Part shown: positions 33,235 through 45,263 of the stretch, in pieces
Layout of the letters: each line of letters begins with the position of its first letter
How positions within the stretch are numbered: position 1 is the stretch's first letter
Origin: Rhinopithecus roxellana
Lineage: Eukaryota; Chordata; Mammalia; Primates; Cercopithecidae
Assembly (NCBI RefSeq): GCF_007565055.1
Contig: NC_044566.1
Location: forward strand, 57,643,332-57,707,331
Length of the DNA stretch: 64,000 nt
Reading direction: 5' to 3'
The notes under the pieces: model-generated
Databases searched by the model: none
Seen by the model: only the letters and a program-made list of their open reading frames with translations
What the model was told of the DNA's origin: nothing
Made by a program: the position numbers and the translations under genes

Positions 33235-34560
33235 GTTGCTTCCTCAGGTATTGAATTACGCAGGAATGAAGAAAAAATATTATGAAACCCTTTTCTCTTA
33301 AAGTCTGAGGTGAAGTTTAGAAGTAGGGCCACGATATTCACAAAAGATCGTTGCTCTTTGTCCTGCCCAATCCGGCTTTAGGAGAACTTACAGCCATCTC
33401 CTAAGAGTTCTGCATAACCCTGGGGATATCTTGCATCTGTTCCACATGGAATTTAGTTTCCCCTTCTTCTCCACAATACAGTTACAAGGTCTTTTACTTC
33501 TGCTTAAGTTAATAGTAACAACTCTGCTGCCTTGTCACCTGCCATTTTGCTGATACCTCCAAAAACTACCTACCCTGTTCTCTTCCACCCTTTTCTTCTT
33601 ATTTTGCTGAGAAACTAGAAACCTTCATAAGAGAATTCATCATGTTTCCAAAACCAAGTCTTCCAGTGTCTTAGCAATGTTACAATGGACAGACTCCTCC
33701 ACTCCTATTTAAGGCCAGCTTCTCCACTTGAACTCTGGATTCCATCCTCTCATAGTTTCCATTTAGTCGGACATTTGGCTCCAGGAATGATCTCTTCTTT
33801 TTTTCTGTTTTTCTCTCCTGTGAGTATCCCTCACTTTTAGATAATTTGCATAAGTATGAAAACATAATACACACAGAATGCTTAGGGCCAAGCCCATGCA
33901 CAGTGAAGGCTTACTGCATGTTGCCTATTAGTGTTGTTATTACCAACATCATCATCATTATCTTCTTCAGGATCTCTTTACTGAGCTTTCTCACAATAAG
34001 AAGCACCAGACCTTTCCTATTCAAGTGCTGAAAAATTTACTGCAAAGATTGTCACCAGGACCAACAGTTAGGTATACAAGGATCACAAGAATGGAAAACA
34101 GGCTCCTAATATTTTCTGCCTTTATGTAAATTTTTTTCAGGGAATCTATATGAAGAAAGAATGAGCCACACCATAAAGTACGTGTGCTTGCATGGTGGTT
34201 AATAGAGAGAGCCCAATAGAAAAGATAGAATTTTAAGTGCTGCCTTCCATGGCAATTTATTTAGAGAAATCCTAAAACTGCAAGTGGAAAAGTAGCTTAA
34301 AAAAAAAATTCTTAGTTCAAGAGGAAAAAAATCTTTTGAGTGTGAGGATAGGCACAGGACGTACCTTTTCTCTTCAAGGAGTTGCTCTAAATTGTAAGAA
34401 CATATAGAATTTAAAAAAATACTGGGGGATTTTTTTGTGGGTTCCCATTGTTATTTACCTGGCTAGTCCTAAAAGTTTGCCATTTTGGAGTAATATCATT
34501 TAAAATTAAGTATGACAGTTACTTTGATTTGCGGGTCATATATTTAAAGACTTCTGGTGC
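33235..34560. other. no gene; MIR-like reverse patch at 33860-33980
   Basis: No supported coding sequence. 'gtgttgttattaccaacatc' near 33933 resembles the reverse MIR start. The remainder is unassigned. Confidence 0.45.
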
Positions 34561-35140
34561 TCCTATGTTGAGAGCTTTGGAACCCATGTGAAACTGGTTA
34601 GAAGGCATGTTGAAGCTATGTTCAAGTACAGAGAAAGGTGTAGGCTGGGAATTCTAAGGACTGGGACTCTGAAAAATCACCCAGGAGAAAGACTGGCCAC
34701 TAGAGTGGATGCTTTAATTTTTGCAATACTGTGTCTACTCTCCCTTCTTGTAGTAACAGCATTCCATCTGTGCTGTGGGCAATCACTCCTCTTCCATTGA
34801 ATATAGTCAATAGTGGTGCTTGTCTTCCTCTGGCCAGTGGGTGAGCACATGACCTGAGCTTGTCCAATTTGATGTCTTCTCCCTGGAATTGAAGTCTTGG
34901 GGAATGCATCCAAGGTAAAGTCATCTCAGTAGTGGCCTCCTGAAGAGTTTTCCCCTTCATTTTTACTACCTCAGTGCCCAGGACAGCTCTGGTTTTTGGC
35001 CTTCCGATTTTTGGAACTTTAGATTTTCTTTTAGCTCTGTGAACTACTCAACTTTTTTCCCAATGTGTTTAATTTTTCTTCCACTAAAGAAGCTCAAAAT
35101 GATTTCTGTTGTAAGCAACCAAAGAACCTTAATGGACACA
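34561..35140 (+). repeat. old interspersed repeat, family not assigned
   Basis: 'gtgagcacatgacctgagct' and 'gatttctgttgtaagcaacc' followed by 'aaagaaccttaatggacac' match a common mammalian repeat that ends in 'ttgcaac...agtcctaac'. The same family appears reversed near 7396. Overlapping frames on both strands have no domain. Confidence 0.5.
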
Positions 35141-35699
35141 TACTCCCACCCTGAGAAGACAACTGGCAGTTGGCCAGTAGTAGTTGAGATGTGGATACCT
35201 TCCCCAGGAAATTATGTTTGTTTTCTGGGGATTCAATTTGAGGGTGAGGTGAAATGAGAGGCAAATCTCATGATGGAATAGGAATCCATCCTGCAGTGGA
35301 AGTTCTGAGGGCTGAGCGCTTTGATCCCGGGGAAGAGTGAGGATGGGAGTGGGAGAATTTGTAAGAGCTAGGCCAATGAATTGGGATCCTGGACAAACTA
35401 CTTGGGGTTAGGAGAGTACTCCAGTCTCAGTAGAAATTGAGATTAACTCCTAAAACCAAAACAACGAAACGGAGTGGTGGCAATAACGTTACAGCTTGGG
35501 GTGGCACCTTCTTTGGGGCTCCCTCAGACTCATCAAGTCATGGATTTAAAAGAGTAGGACCAATTCAAGAATGACGCAGCGGAGGGCAATGGAGTGCCCA
35601 GCAGTATGATATAGAGGAGTCAGATGGAACTGGCTTCAAAACCTATGCTCAAAATCTGGGCTCTTCCCCTGGTAATGATGAGAATTGGGGAATTTCTTG
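35141..35699. other. no gene or confident repeat seen
   Basis: Mixed-composition sequence without a supported frame. Confidence 0.45.
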
Positions 35700-35995
35700 A
35701 GGGCTGAGATAAATATGTCTTCCTCTGGGATGTTTTTCCTGCATTTTCCCTTTTCTATCTCCCAATGCTGTGCTGGAGACTGGGTTTTGATGCCTGTGCT
35801 CTGTGCCCTACTGGTGATCTCTACGTTCCCTGTCACGGTGCTCATGAACTTCATGTTACTGCATTATTCATTTGTCTCTCCAACCAGATTGTACACTTCA
35901 CACAGCAGCAGTCTTGTCTTTCTTGTTCACCTTTGTATTTTCAAAATCAAGCACGGTGCCTGACACATAATAAAAATGTGTTGACTATGGAATAA
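35700..35995 (+). repeat. L2 LINE 3' end
   Basis: 'tttgtctctccaaccagatt', 'cttgttcacctttgtatttt' and 'aagcacggtgcctgacacat' are L2 3'UTR blocks. The 92- and 76-codon plus frames here are shadows. Confidence 0.75.
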
Positions 35996-36269
35996 CTGAA
36001 ATGGAAGCAGAGGAGATATAAGAGAGGTGGAAGATGATTCTGCACAAAGCAAGGCAATGAAAAGTTCTTTTTACTTCCTACAGTCTTACATTAAGTAGTG
36101 TATTTATGAAGTGCTATATCTGAGGTCAATTCTAAGTGACAACCATAAGAGGCCCCCTGGCAGTAATTATGAGACTCTTAATAAGTTAAAACTTTCCTAA
36201 AGCCCGTTAAATATTTTCACATAGGGTGTTTTTTATTACACCAGACCAATCTGTAAGAAAACGTTCAAC

Positions 36270-36365
36270 TTCACAATGACACATTACCATTTTAATAGCA
36301 CCTATTAAAGGGCTTTGCACATAATAGTTGTTCAGCAACTATTTGTTGATGGAGCAAATATATTA
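36270..36365 (+). repeat. L2 3' terminus fragment
   Basis: 'gggctttgcacataatagtt' followed by 'gttcagcaactatttgttga' is the last part of L2. Confidence 0.6.
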
Positions 36366-37211
36366 AGCAAAATTGGCCACTTTTCATAAAACATTTTAAA
36401 GGCTAAGAATGTCTATTTACTATTTAATTATACAACAACTCATTACTGCAAAAGATTAAATGAGAATGTTTTAAAGGGAAAGAATCTTTTTTTCCTGACA
36501 TAAACTTTGTGTCATAACCTCTTCTTGCTCATTTAACCAATAAAGTTTGGATTTTCAACTAGATTGCAATACATGTTGTCACCTGACACAAGCTTTCATA
36601 AAGGAGCTTTGATAAATCTGAACTGCACACATTAGCTGTGTTAAGATCTTAGTCCTACCTGAAAGAATATATCCATTTGCTTAGCAAGAAAGGGTCACTT
36701 TCTTCCTCTTGCTGGAAAAGCTTGTAATATTTTAAAAGGTAGATTTGCCAACAGACTTCTGTCTTTATAAATCATCATAGACAGTGATTCTTTGCAAAAG
36801 AAGTTTCATGTAATATTTATGTAAGCTGCACATGACCTCAGTTGAAAACAAAGATCAGAAAAAACAGCATCCCTATTGTTTGACAGAACACTTCAGTATT
36901 TTTGTCTGTTATTACTTACTGAGGCTGTATGTTATCTTTTTATCTTGTATGGAATATAAGTTGTATATTTTAAAGCTAGGTTACAAGGAAGTATAACATT
37001 TTCTTTTAAAATCAATACTATTTTATTCTTTACTTGTAGAAAATCTCTTTCAACAAAGAGGAAACCGTGGCAGAGCTGAGGATAGAATGAGTGTGGATAA
37101 GTAGAAGAGTAAGATGTCCTCTATCCACTCACAGAGTTGATTCTAGGAAGCATTATGGAAGCAAGTGGAGAAGATCAGGGTTCTGATAGTCGTGTTTAAT
37201 AAGCACGTACT
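36366..37211. other. no gene or confident repeat seen
   Basis: AT-rich unique-looking sequence, no usable frame. Confidence 0.5.
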
Positions 37212-37530
37212 GGCTGGGTGGAGTGGCTCATGCCTGTAATCCCAGCACTTTGGGAGGCCAAGGCAGGCAGATCACCTGAGGTCGGGGGTTCAAGACCAGC
37301 CTGACCATCATTGAGAAACCCTGTCTCTACCAAAAATACAAAATTAGCTGGGTGTGGTGGCACATGCCTGTAATCCCAGCTACTCAGGAGGCTGAGGTAG
37401 CCTCAGAGATTGTGGTGAGCCGAGATTGCGCCATTGCACTCCAGCCTGGGCAACAAGAGAGAAACTCTGTCTCAAAAAATAAATAAATAATAAATAAATA
37501 AATAAATAAATAAATAAAATAAAAATAAAT
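37212..37530 (+). mobile_element. AluS with (AAAT)n tail and right-arm deletion
   Basis: From 'ggctgggtggagtggctcat'. The right arm loses about 30 bases between 'aggctgaggtag' and 'cctcagagattgtgg' (37390-37410). The tail became (AAAT)n, 37477-37530. Confidence 0.92.
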
Positions 37531-37569
37531 ATGTACCGTATTCCAACGTTTCAACTCAAAAAGAAAATT

Positions 37570-37685
37570 ACGGGGTTCTAGCCTGGCTTGTAGAACTTAC
37601 TAGCTGTAGGACTTTGGGCAATTTATTTAACTTCTCAACCTCTTTAAACTTGTGATTGCCCATAAAATGAAACGTAGAGTCCTGA
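37570..37685 (-). repeat. MIR, reverse
   Basis: 'tagaacttactagctgtagg' followed by 'actttgggcaatttattt' and 'cttctcaacctctt' is the reverse MIR core. Confidence 0.8.
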
Positions 37686-37719
37686 GCTGGCTGTCCTGTA
37701 GGAGAAGGCTTCTGCTACC

Positions 37720-37945
37720 TTTCCTGCTTTCCACTCCCTCCCTAGCACTGCAAGATCCACTCATATTCACTCCACATTACCTCTGCTTATTTTCTTAATC
37801 ATGCTTTCTGCAATAATCTCTTTTTTTTGTTGGTTTATTTATTTTGCTTGCCTTCACCAGAATATAGGTTCCATGACAGAGGGATCTTGGGTCTTATTCT
37901 TACTATATACCAAACACTAGAACAATGCCAGGAAATTAACTGGTA
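37720..37945 (+). repeat. L2 LINE 3' end
   Basis: 'tttatttattttgcttgcct', 'cagaatataggttccatgac', 'aacactagaacaatgccagg' keep L2 3'UTR order. Confidence 0.7.
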
Positions 37946-37964
37946 TATAACAATAACTGGTGGA

Positions 37965-38804
37965 TGACTTCCGGGTATATACCCAAAATAATTGAAAACA
38001 AAGACTAGAACAGGTATCTATACATACATGTTCATAACAGCATTATTTATAGTAGCGAAAAGGTGGAAGCAACCCAAGTTTTCATTGATAGATAAACAAA
38101 AAATGAGATATATACATACAATGGAATATTATCTAACCTTAAAAGGAAGGAAAACATGACACAAGGTACAACATGAATGAACCTTGAAAACATTATGAAG
38201 TGAAATAAGCCAGACACAAATGGACAAATATTGTATGATTCCCACTTATGAGTAGATTGTAGAGTATTCAGACAGAGAGTAGAAAGGAGAGTGGTGGTTT
38301 CCAGGGGCTGGGCGAGAGGGGAATGTGGAGTTGTTGTTTAAGATACAGAGTTGGCCGGGCGCGGTGGCTCAAGCCTGTAATCCCAGCACTTTGGGAGGCC
38401 GAGATGGGCGGATCACGAGGTCAGGAGATTGAGACCATCCTGGCAAACACGGTGAAACCCCGTCTCTACTAAAAAAATACAAAAAACTAGCCGGGCGAGG
38501 TGGCGGGCGCCTGTAGTCCCAGCTACTTGGGAGGCTGAGGCGGGAGAATGGCATAAACCCGGGAGGCGGAGCTTGCAGTGAGCTGAGATCCGGCCACTGC
38601 ACTCCAACCTGGGCGACAGAGCGAGACTCCGTCTCAAAAAAAAAAAAAAAAAGATACAGAGGTACAGTTTGGGAAGAGAAAAAAGTTCTGGAGATGGATG
38701 GCGGGGATGGTTGCACAACAATGTGAATGTACTTAATGCCACAGAACTGTATACTTAAAAGTGATTAAAATGGTTCATTTTGTGTTATGTCTATTTTATC
38801 ACAC
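37965..38804 (+). mobile_element. L1M 3' end, split by AluY
   Basis: 'cttccgggtatatacccaaa', 'gaatattatctaaccttaaa', 'ggtttccaggggctggg', then past the Alu 'gttgcacaacaatgtgaatg' and 'gtgttatgtctattttatca'. This is the final ~540 bases of an old L1 with no ORF. Confidence 0.85.
38353..38650 (+). mobile_element. AluY of Old World monkey type (AluYR-like)
   Basis: CpG-rich body with 'ggtggctcaagcctgtaatc', 'gccgggcgaggtggcgggcg', 'aatggcataaacccggg' and 'gagatccggccactgcac'. Target duplications 'aagatacagagtt' (38340-38352) and 'aagatacagaggt' (38651-38663). Young insertion into L1M. Confidence 0.95.
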
Positions 38805-39324
38805 AAAGGTATTGGCAGATTAATCAACGTGGAGGTCCTTCACATAAGCAGTTGTCACTTCCTGGAACACCGTTCTTTGTCATTGCTCCACCCCCACCAT
38901 ACTGCCCCCTCATTCTTCCACCTGGCCAACTCCTACTCATGTAGCAGCTCTTAGCTTAGATCAAGGTTTCTCATCAGCAGCACTTTTGACATTTTGGACT
39001 GTATATTCTTAGTCGTTGGGGGCTATCCTGTGGTGAGACTTGGAAACGGGTTTAGTAGATCCCTGTCTTCTCCCCAGAGCCCAGTAGCAAGTGCTTCCCC
39101 AGTTGTGGCAAACATGTCTCCAGATACTGGGACATGCCCTAGGGATGGGAAAGGGGCAGCAAAATTGCCACTGGTTAAGAAACATTTGTTAGGATGTTAC
39201 TCTCACTATCTCCAAAAGTCTGGGCTAAAAGCTGCTTCTGTCCATCCATTCTACCCTAGTGCCTCTGTTCTACCCTATTTTTTCCAGTTAGGATACTCGT
39301 TCCTCTCTGAAGCCACCACAGCAT

Positions 39325-39420
39325 CTCCACCACTAGCCTGGCAACCATAGCACCTTACACAGGACCTGGAATACAGTAGGTGATCAATATATATTTGTTG
39401 TTTCATTGATTTGAATAAAA
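39325..39420 (+). repeat. L2 3' terminus
   Basis: 'acaggacctggaatacagta' followed by 'ggtgatcaatatatatttgt' is the L2 end. The preceding 118-codon frame (38994-39350) shows no domain. Confidence 0.65.
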
Positions 39421-39927
39421 TTTCCTCGTCTTAAAAATGAAGATAATATCTGATTGCTTCTCAGAAATGTTGTGAAGACCATTTCATAAGAGAAAGATTT
39501 TTAAAAAAATTATAAGGCCTTATATAAGAATGAATTCACATCACTATTGTTATAAAAAATTTCACTTAATGCTTCCTATAGTTCATGTGCTCTAGTTAAA
39601 CAAAGTATTATATCTTACATAGCTCAGCTATATCACCCAGTAAGTCAGTGGCTGATTTGGGAGAAACTACTATCGCTAAGCATAATTTTATCTTTAGAAG
39701 CTCTGTCTGGATATATAAAAAGACTTGGGTTGGAAATGCACTAAAAAATTGTTAACTTGGGGCTTGATTTTTGGGAGAAAAGAACTAAACCACAGGCAAA
39801 AAAATGGATTTATTTGGGCTTATGAATTTTTTTTAAAAAAAGTTCTCTACATCACGAACAGATTCAAGTAAAGAAAGAGAAATAAAATTGTGTCCATTAT
39901 ATCTATTCTGATAGATATAACAGAACT
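39421..39927. other. no gene or confident repeat seen
   Basis: AT-rich sequence without supported features. Confidence 0.5.
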
Positions 39928-40249
39928 GGCTGGGGGTGGCTCATGCCTGTAATCCCAGCTTTTTGGGAGGCTGAGGCGGGTGGATCACTTGAAGCCAGGA
40001 GTTTGTGAGACTAGCCTGGCCAACATGGTGAAACCCCATCTCCACTAAAAATACAAAAATTAGCCAGGCTTAGTGGTGCATGCCTGTAATCCCAGTTACT
40101 TGAGAGGCTGAGGCACGAGAATCACTTGAACCCAGGAGGCGAGTGTTGCAGTAAGTCAAGATGGTGCCACTGTACTCCAGCCTGGGTAACAGAGTAAGAC
40201 CCTGTCAAAAAAAAAAAAAAAAAAAAAAAAAAGAACAGAAAAGAAAAAG
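39928..40249 (+). mobile_element. AluS with long A/G tail
   Basis: From 'ggctgggggtggctcatgcc' to 'gaccctgtc' followed by about 26 A's and an (AAAAG)n-like tail. The tail and its flank have been tandemly duplicated. Confidence 0.92.
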
Positions 40250-40389
40250 AAAAGAAAAGAAATAACTTAGAACTATTGTTTCACATTTGAAATAATCTTT
40301 GTTGTTATTAAGACTCTGTCAAAAAAAAAAAAAGAAAAGAAATAACTTAGAACTATTGTTTCACATTTGAAATAATCTTTGTTGTTATT
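40250..40389 (+). repeat. tandem duplication of Alu tail plus flank
   Basis: The 3'-flanking segment starting 'agaaataacttagaactatt' and ending 'ctttgttgttatt' occurs at 40257-40309 and 40337-40389, identical. The second copy is preceded by 'aagactctgtc' and A13, a copy of the Alu 3' end. Confidence 0.95.
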
Positions 40390-41419
40390 TAGAGTCAATG
40401 TGTATCATAATCAGAGAGTTCATGTTCCTATACAAACAATAAGGGAAGCAATGTATTTCAAATCACAAGCTAAAATGGAAGAAACACATAGATATAATGA
40501 GCATTAGAAAAATTTAGAAACAGATAATGTATTAAAGACCACAGCAAAAGAAACAATTGCCTGAAAAGAAAAATGCAAATAATATTTTTGAAAGAATAAT
40601 AATATATTTTAATGAATGAAAAGCTTACACTGGAATTATTTATTAAAATTATTTTAAACAGCAGAATATGGAGGAGTTAAGATGGTAATTATGACTTTTA
40701 CAGTTCCTCTTTCTATCTGTCCATTCCCTCATCATCATTTATTAGGCATTTATGTGAGAGGAACTGCACCCACTGCAATCCTTTTCCAGTATGTCTTTTG
40801 GAACTATTGAAGTGAGAAGGTAAAAACTACATTTCCCAGACTCCTTTGCAGCTAGTCTTCCATATGCCTGCTTCCTCAAGCATGTCTGTCTGTGTAAAGA
40901 GTGCCTCAGCATGTGGCTTCAGGCTCTGCATATGAGATTGGCACCCTCTGGAGTTATGCAGAATGGCACCCTTTTATAATAAAGGTGAGAATTGGAAGGA
41001 AGATTTTAGTAATGAGTAGCTGATGTAGAATTTTCTGGTAACTATGGTGATGAAATGTTTGGTTCTTCTGGAAGCACCCGTAATGAAGCTGCTGGTCATT
41101 ATATCACTGGTCTGGGGCAGTGGGAGTAAAGTTTCCTTTAGAATAGTCCCTTACAGGGACAGTCTGAAAGTTGTTAGTTGAGTGGCATTCAAGCTATACA
41201 CCCTGCCAGAAGTTTTGTTAGCTGTCACAACCTTGTAATAATTCTTTTTGCATAAACTAGCTACATTGAATTATGTTTCCAGAAACTATGGATTCTGATG
41301 GAAACAACGTATTATCGCCAACATCTGTAATAGGTACTATAGATGAAAAATGGATTTATGCTCAACTCTTCTTTCTTGCTCATTAATGTTCATCCTGAAG
41401 GATTCTGCAGTCTTTTGGA
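40390..41419. repeat. mostly unassigned; old repeat-like patch at 40800-41000
   Basis: 'aaaactacatttcccagact' with 'cctttgcagctag' recalls a multi-copy mammalian repeat I cannot name. No coding evidence. Confidence 0.35.
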
Positions 41420-42060
41420 GAGGGGCAGCAGCAGACATGCTAATAAACAATAACAGTACAATTTAACAGGTGCTGTTATAGATCTGTAAGTCACAGTGAA
41501 GTTGGAGCATAGAAGAGGAATGGCATAGGAAGGTAATAGACAGGGAAGGTTTCACAAAAAATGTATCAATTGCATTAAATCTTTAGGAATGAATGGAAGT
41601 ATCTCAGGGGAAGAAAGTGGAAAGGATAATCAAGAAGAAAGAACAGAATGTTCAAGTTATGGAGTGATGCAACAGCATAGTATGTTCAGCAAATTGTAAG
41701 AGTTTTGCTATATAGGTAGGATACGAAATTGATGTCAGGGAGATAAATGTAGGAAAAACGATGGGGCCTTGTCTGCGAGACTTAGAGGTTTGGCTTTGAG
41801 GGCTTTGAGCAGAGGAATGACATGTATTTCAGGAAGGTTCCTTGGGAAGCTATGTCTAGAATAGACTGGGGCAGGAATACTATTGGAGGCAGGAGGCAGG
41901 GAAGATTTAAGAGACTACTGCAACCACCTAAGGGAGAAATGGTAAACTGGGATACAAACCATGGAGAGAAGCAGACGGATTAGAGAGATTGTGGTTGCTG
42001 GCTTGTGACAGGAGTCCAATTAACCTTAGTTGAATGGAATACAATGTGGGGAGGAAAGAG
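41420..42060 (-). repeat. L2 LINE 3'UTR, reverse
   Basis: 'aggaatgacatgtatttcag', 'gatggggccttgtctgcgag' and 'gatacaaaccatggagagaa' follow the reverse L2 3'UTR as I recall it. Diverged. Confidence 0.55.
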
Positions 42061-42214
42061 TTGAACATAACTAAAGGGTTCTTGGTTTGGGTGAACAGGA
42101 AGAAAGCGAGCATGCTTTTCAGTGAATGCAGAGAGTTTGTCACCGGTGTATTTAGTCTCTACCTCTATTTAGGAGCAGAAAACACATGATAATCTGTATT
42201 CTGATATATTCCTT

Positions 42215-42400
42215 CACTTTCATCTATCCACTCACCCATTCATTCAACAAATATTTATTGAGTGTCACTGATGTTCCAAGCACTGGGATAGGCACTGTGG
42301 ACTGCTCGGTGAACCAGGCAGCTTGCAGTCTAAGCAGGATAGCAGACATAAGACAGTTACAGAATAATTAATACAGTCAGGATGAGTGTTCTGATGGACA
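42215..42400 (-). repeat. L2 3' terminus, reverse
   Basis: 'cattcattcaacaaatattt' followed by 'attgagtgtcactgatgttc' and 'caagcactgggatag' are near-consensus reverse L2 3' end. Confidence 0.8.
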
Positions 42401-43030
42401 AACCCCGGATATTTGGGGATAGGAAAGGTTTAGGGGGCATGTGGGCCAAGAAGGGAGGTGGTATGGAATAGTGAGCATTATTGGAGTAGTGAGAATAAAA
42501 CTTGTTTTTTTCTGAAAAGTATTGCAAAAAAAAAAAAAAAATCTAACACACTATCCAGGTTTCATAAAGGCCAGTGTACTTATGTCTTGCAGACATTATG
42601 CTATGGTGTCGTTGTTGGAAACTTTCCTCTACGCAGGGCAAAACCTATCCATTCATTCTCCCTTCTGCTGCTTTTAGTAGAGATCTTTCTGATTAATTAT
42701 TAACTAGCAAATGTATCTCTAGAACACCACACTAAGTGGTAACATATTAAGGAAGATGAATTTGAGGTGCTGTTCACACTTCTTGAGGGAAGGAAGCTGG
42801 ACTCTGCTGACAACCAATCCCATTAATCACTTTGTTAGATTTACTATGTGGTTTAGTTTGTTTTTCAGTGGGGATTCTTTTCTCCATTTGAAAATAGATA
42901 CTTTCTACAGATAAAGGAAATGCCTACAAGATTTACAGTGATGCCAGCCATACTAATTTATAGAGAAAGGATGCATGGGTTACTAGGAGGAACGTTTATG
43001 TGTCTGTATACCAATCTAAGTCCTACATTG
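42401..43030. other. no gene or confident repeat seen; poly-A at 42526-42541
   Basis: No supported frame. An A-run of about 16 lies in otherwise unique sequence. Confidence 0.45.
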
Positions 43031-43166
43031 GTCTTGGTTATCATTTCCAAATGACACTGTCTCCAGGTATATCAAGCTAATTAAAGAAACCTGAAATAGT
43101 CTTGGTTATCATTTCCAAATGACACTGTCTCCAGGTATATCAAGCTAATTAAAGAAACCTGAAATA
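43031..43166 (+). repeat. perfect 68-bp tandem duplication
   Basis: Unit 43031-43098 ('gtcttggttatcatttccaa' ... 'aagaaacctgaaata') is repeated without a mismatch at 43099-43166. Confidence 0.98.
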
Positions 43167-43357
43167 AAGTACAATATTTAATTGGCCTACAGCACTGTTT
43201 TTCAAGCTGCAGATTGCAACTCATTAGTGATCTGTGAAATCAATTTAGTGGGTTGTGATCAGCATTTTTTAAAAGAGGAAATAGGATAGGAAAAGAGGGC
43301 AACATATCAGAGAATATTGCACACATAAAAAATAACTAGTGTTTTGTAAAATTTTGT

Positions 43358-43450
43358 TTTATATATGTATACACTTACATGTAATATGCATATGTATGTA
43401 ATACATATTATGCACACATATATGTAATACACATGTGTATGTATTTTTTT
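43358..43450. repeat. alternating purine-pyrimidine AT-rich tract
   Basis: Dense 'atatgtata', 'catgtaatatgcatatgtat' and 'acacatgtgtatgta' elements, several self-complementary, followed by T12. Confidence 0.85.
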
Positions 43451-44459
43451 TTTTACACATACAGAGTTATTTATTTAGGCATATACTTGGTTAATATGTA
43501 AAATGTCACAGATGTTTTAAACCTACAGACCTGGGAAAAGAGTTCTAAAAGAAGCTCCTTTCAGTCAGATGTGCCATTAATATAACAATCACAAATTAAT
43601 TTTTTATTATTCCTTGAAACATATTGGGAACTACTGAAAATGTTTCAATTAAAAATTATGTAGTGAATTTAAGCTGTAAATGAATGCTGGGTAAAACAAG
43701 AAAGTAAACTTACTCTTGATTTGGTAAATATATATTTGATGTACTAAACAAAGTTCTTTAAAACCCTTAAGTCTTACTAATTTTGTTATTTATGAAAAGT
43801 TCTATTTCTTTTTACATTAAGGAATTCTGTATCAAATATAGGAGAGGGATTGACTCATTTTTGTAAACACACTAAATATGGTAGCCCAGAGGAGATTAGC
43901 AATTGAGACTTTTGAGTTCTGTCTTTACACCTGACAACAGATTGGTTTGTATTCTATGATGGTACATTATGAATGCCTTTATTCTGCCCCATATTTACAG
44001 AGAGAAATACTACTATTTATTTGATTTACTGTGTTTTATAGATAGGAATTTTTAACATAGCCAATTGAAATTATAGTTTCCAGTCACAACTATTGACTGA
44101 CATTCTTTTCTATTTCTACCATATGAAAAGGCTAAGCTATGGTTAACATTTTGTTCTAAACAAATAAAACACATCAATGTTCCTTACTGTATCATCATGG
44201 CCATTCTTCAAAGACTCCCGCTTTTAACTTCTTATAGAAATTTTAATTCATTCCTTTTTAACATCAGTCTCATCATTTTCACTCTTCTCTGCTCAGTCTC
44301 TAACATAGCCTTCTAATACCATGACTTGGCCTGAAAAACAAGTGGCTGTTTCTATATAAATCCTCAGGGCTGATTCTACTTAATAGTATACAGATGCTGG
44401 TCATTTCATGCCTTCCTACAACCCCATTTTAGAAATCTTGCCTCACACATAGTCTGGAA
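43451..44459. other. no gene or confident repeat seen
   Basis: About 1 kb of AT-rich unique-looking sequence. Confidence 0.5.
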
Positions 44460-44944
44460 GGGGCAACCTTATTGCGGTATGATTCCTCTCCCTGAACAGA
44501 GCTGATTGGAGAGGGGTGAATGCTTGACCCAAGCTGGGTCAATCAGTGTGGAGGCCTTGTTGGCCATTAAGGTAACTTGGTCTTGTCAAGCTGGGTGGAA
44601 TCAGTAAGTACCATGGCAAACCAGAGCTGTCTACCTATCAAGGATTAGGGGAAGAAGAAACAACAGTTTTGAAGAGAAAGTTAGAAAGCTAGAGGCCAGA
44701 GCAGAGAGGCAGAATGGAGGGAAGCCACATGGCTTTGAGACGTGGAGGGTAATATGACGTTTAATATTGAGTGTCAACTTGATTGGATTGAAGGATGCAA
44801 AGTATTGTTCTTGGGTGTGTCTGTGAAGGTGCTGCCAAAGGAGCTTAACATTTGAGTCAGTGGACTGGGAGAGGCAGACCCATCCTTAATCTGGGTGGGC
44901 ACCATCTAATCAGCTGCCAGTGTGGCCAGAATAAAAGAAGGCAT
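44460..44944 (+). repeat. old interspersed repeats, family not assigned
   Basis: 'gcttgacccaagctgggtca' belongs to the same type as 34561. From about 44757 a second familiar repeat begins ('attgagtgtcaacttgattg', 'gatgcaaagtattgttcttg') and resumes after the Alu. Confidence 0.5.
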
Positions 44945-44959
44945 AAGAACATAGACTAG

Positions 44960-45263
44960 GCCGGGCGCGGTGGCTCAAGCCTGTAATCCCAGCACTTTGG
45001 GAGGCCGAGACGGGCGGATCACGAGGTCAGGAGATTGTAGACCATCCTGGCTAACACGGTGAAACCCCATCTCTACTAAAAAAAAAAAATACAAAAACTA
45101 GCCGGGCGAGGTGGCGGGCGCCTGTAGTCCCAGCTCCTCGGGAGGCTGAGGCAGGAGAATGGCATAAACCCGGGAGGCGGAGCTTGCAGTGAGCTGAGAT
45201 CCGGCCACTGCACTCCAGTTCGGGCGACAGAGTGAGACTCCGCCTCAAAAAAAAAAAAAAAAA
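44960..45263 (+). mobile_element. AluY of Old World monkey type (AluYR-like)
   Basis: 'gcggtggctcaagcctgtaa', 'gccgggcgaggtggcgggcg' and 'gctgagatccggccactgca'. Perfect 15-bp target duplication 'aagaacatagactag' at 44945-44959 and 45264-45278. Young. Confidence 0.96.

Noticed and set aside
38369..38742. Overlapping 115- and 109-codon minus frames
   Set aside because: Both are antisense translations of the young AluY at 38353-38650.
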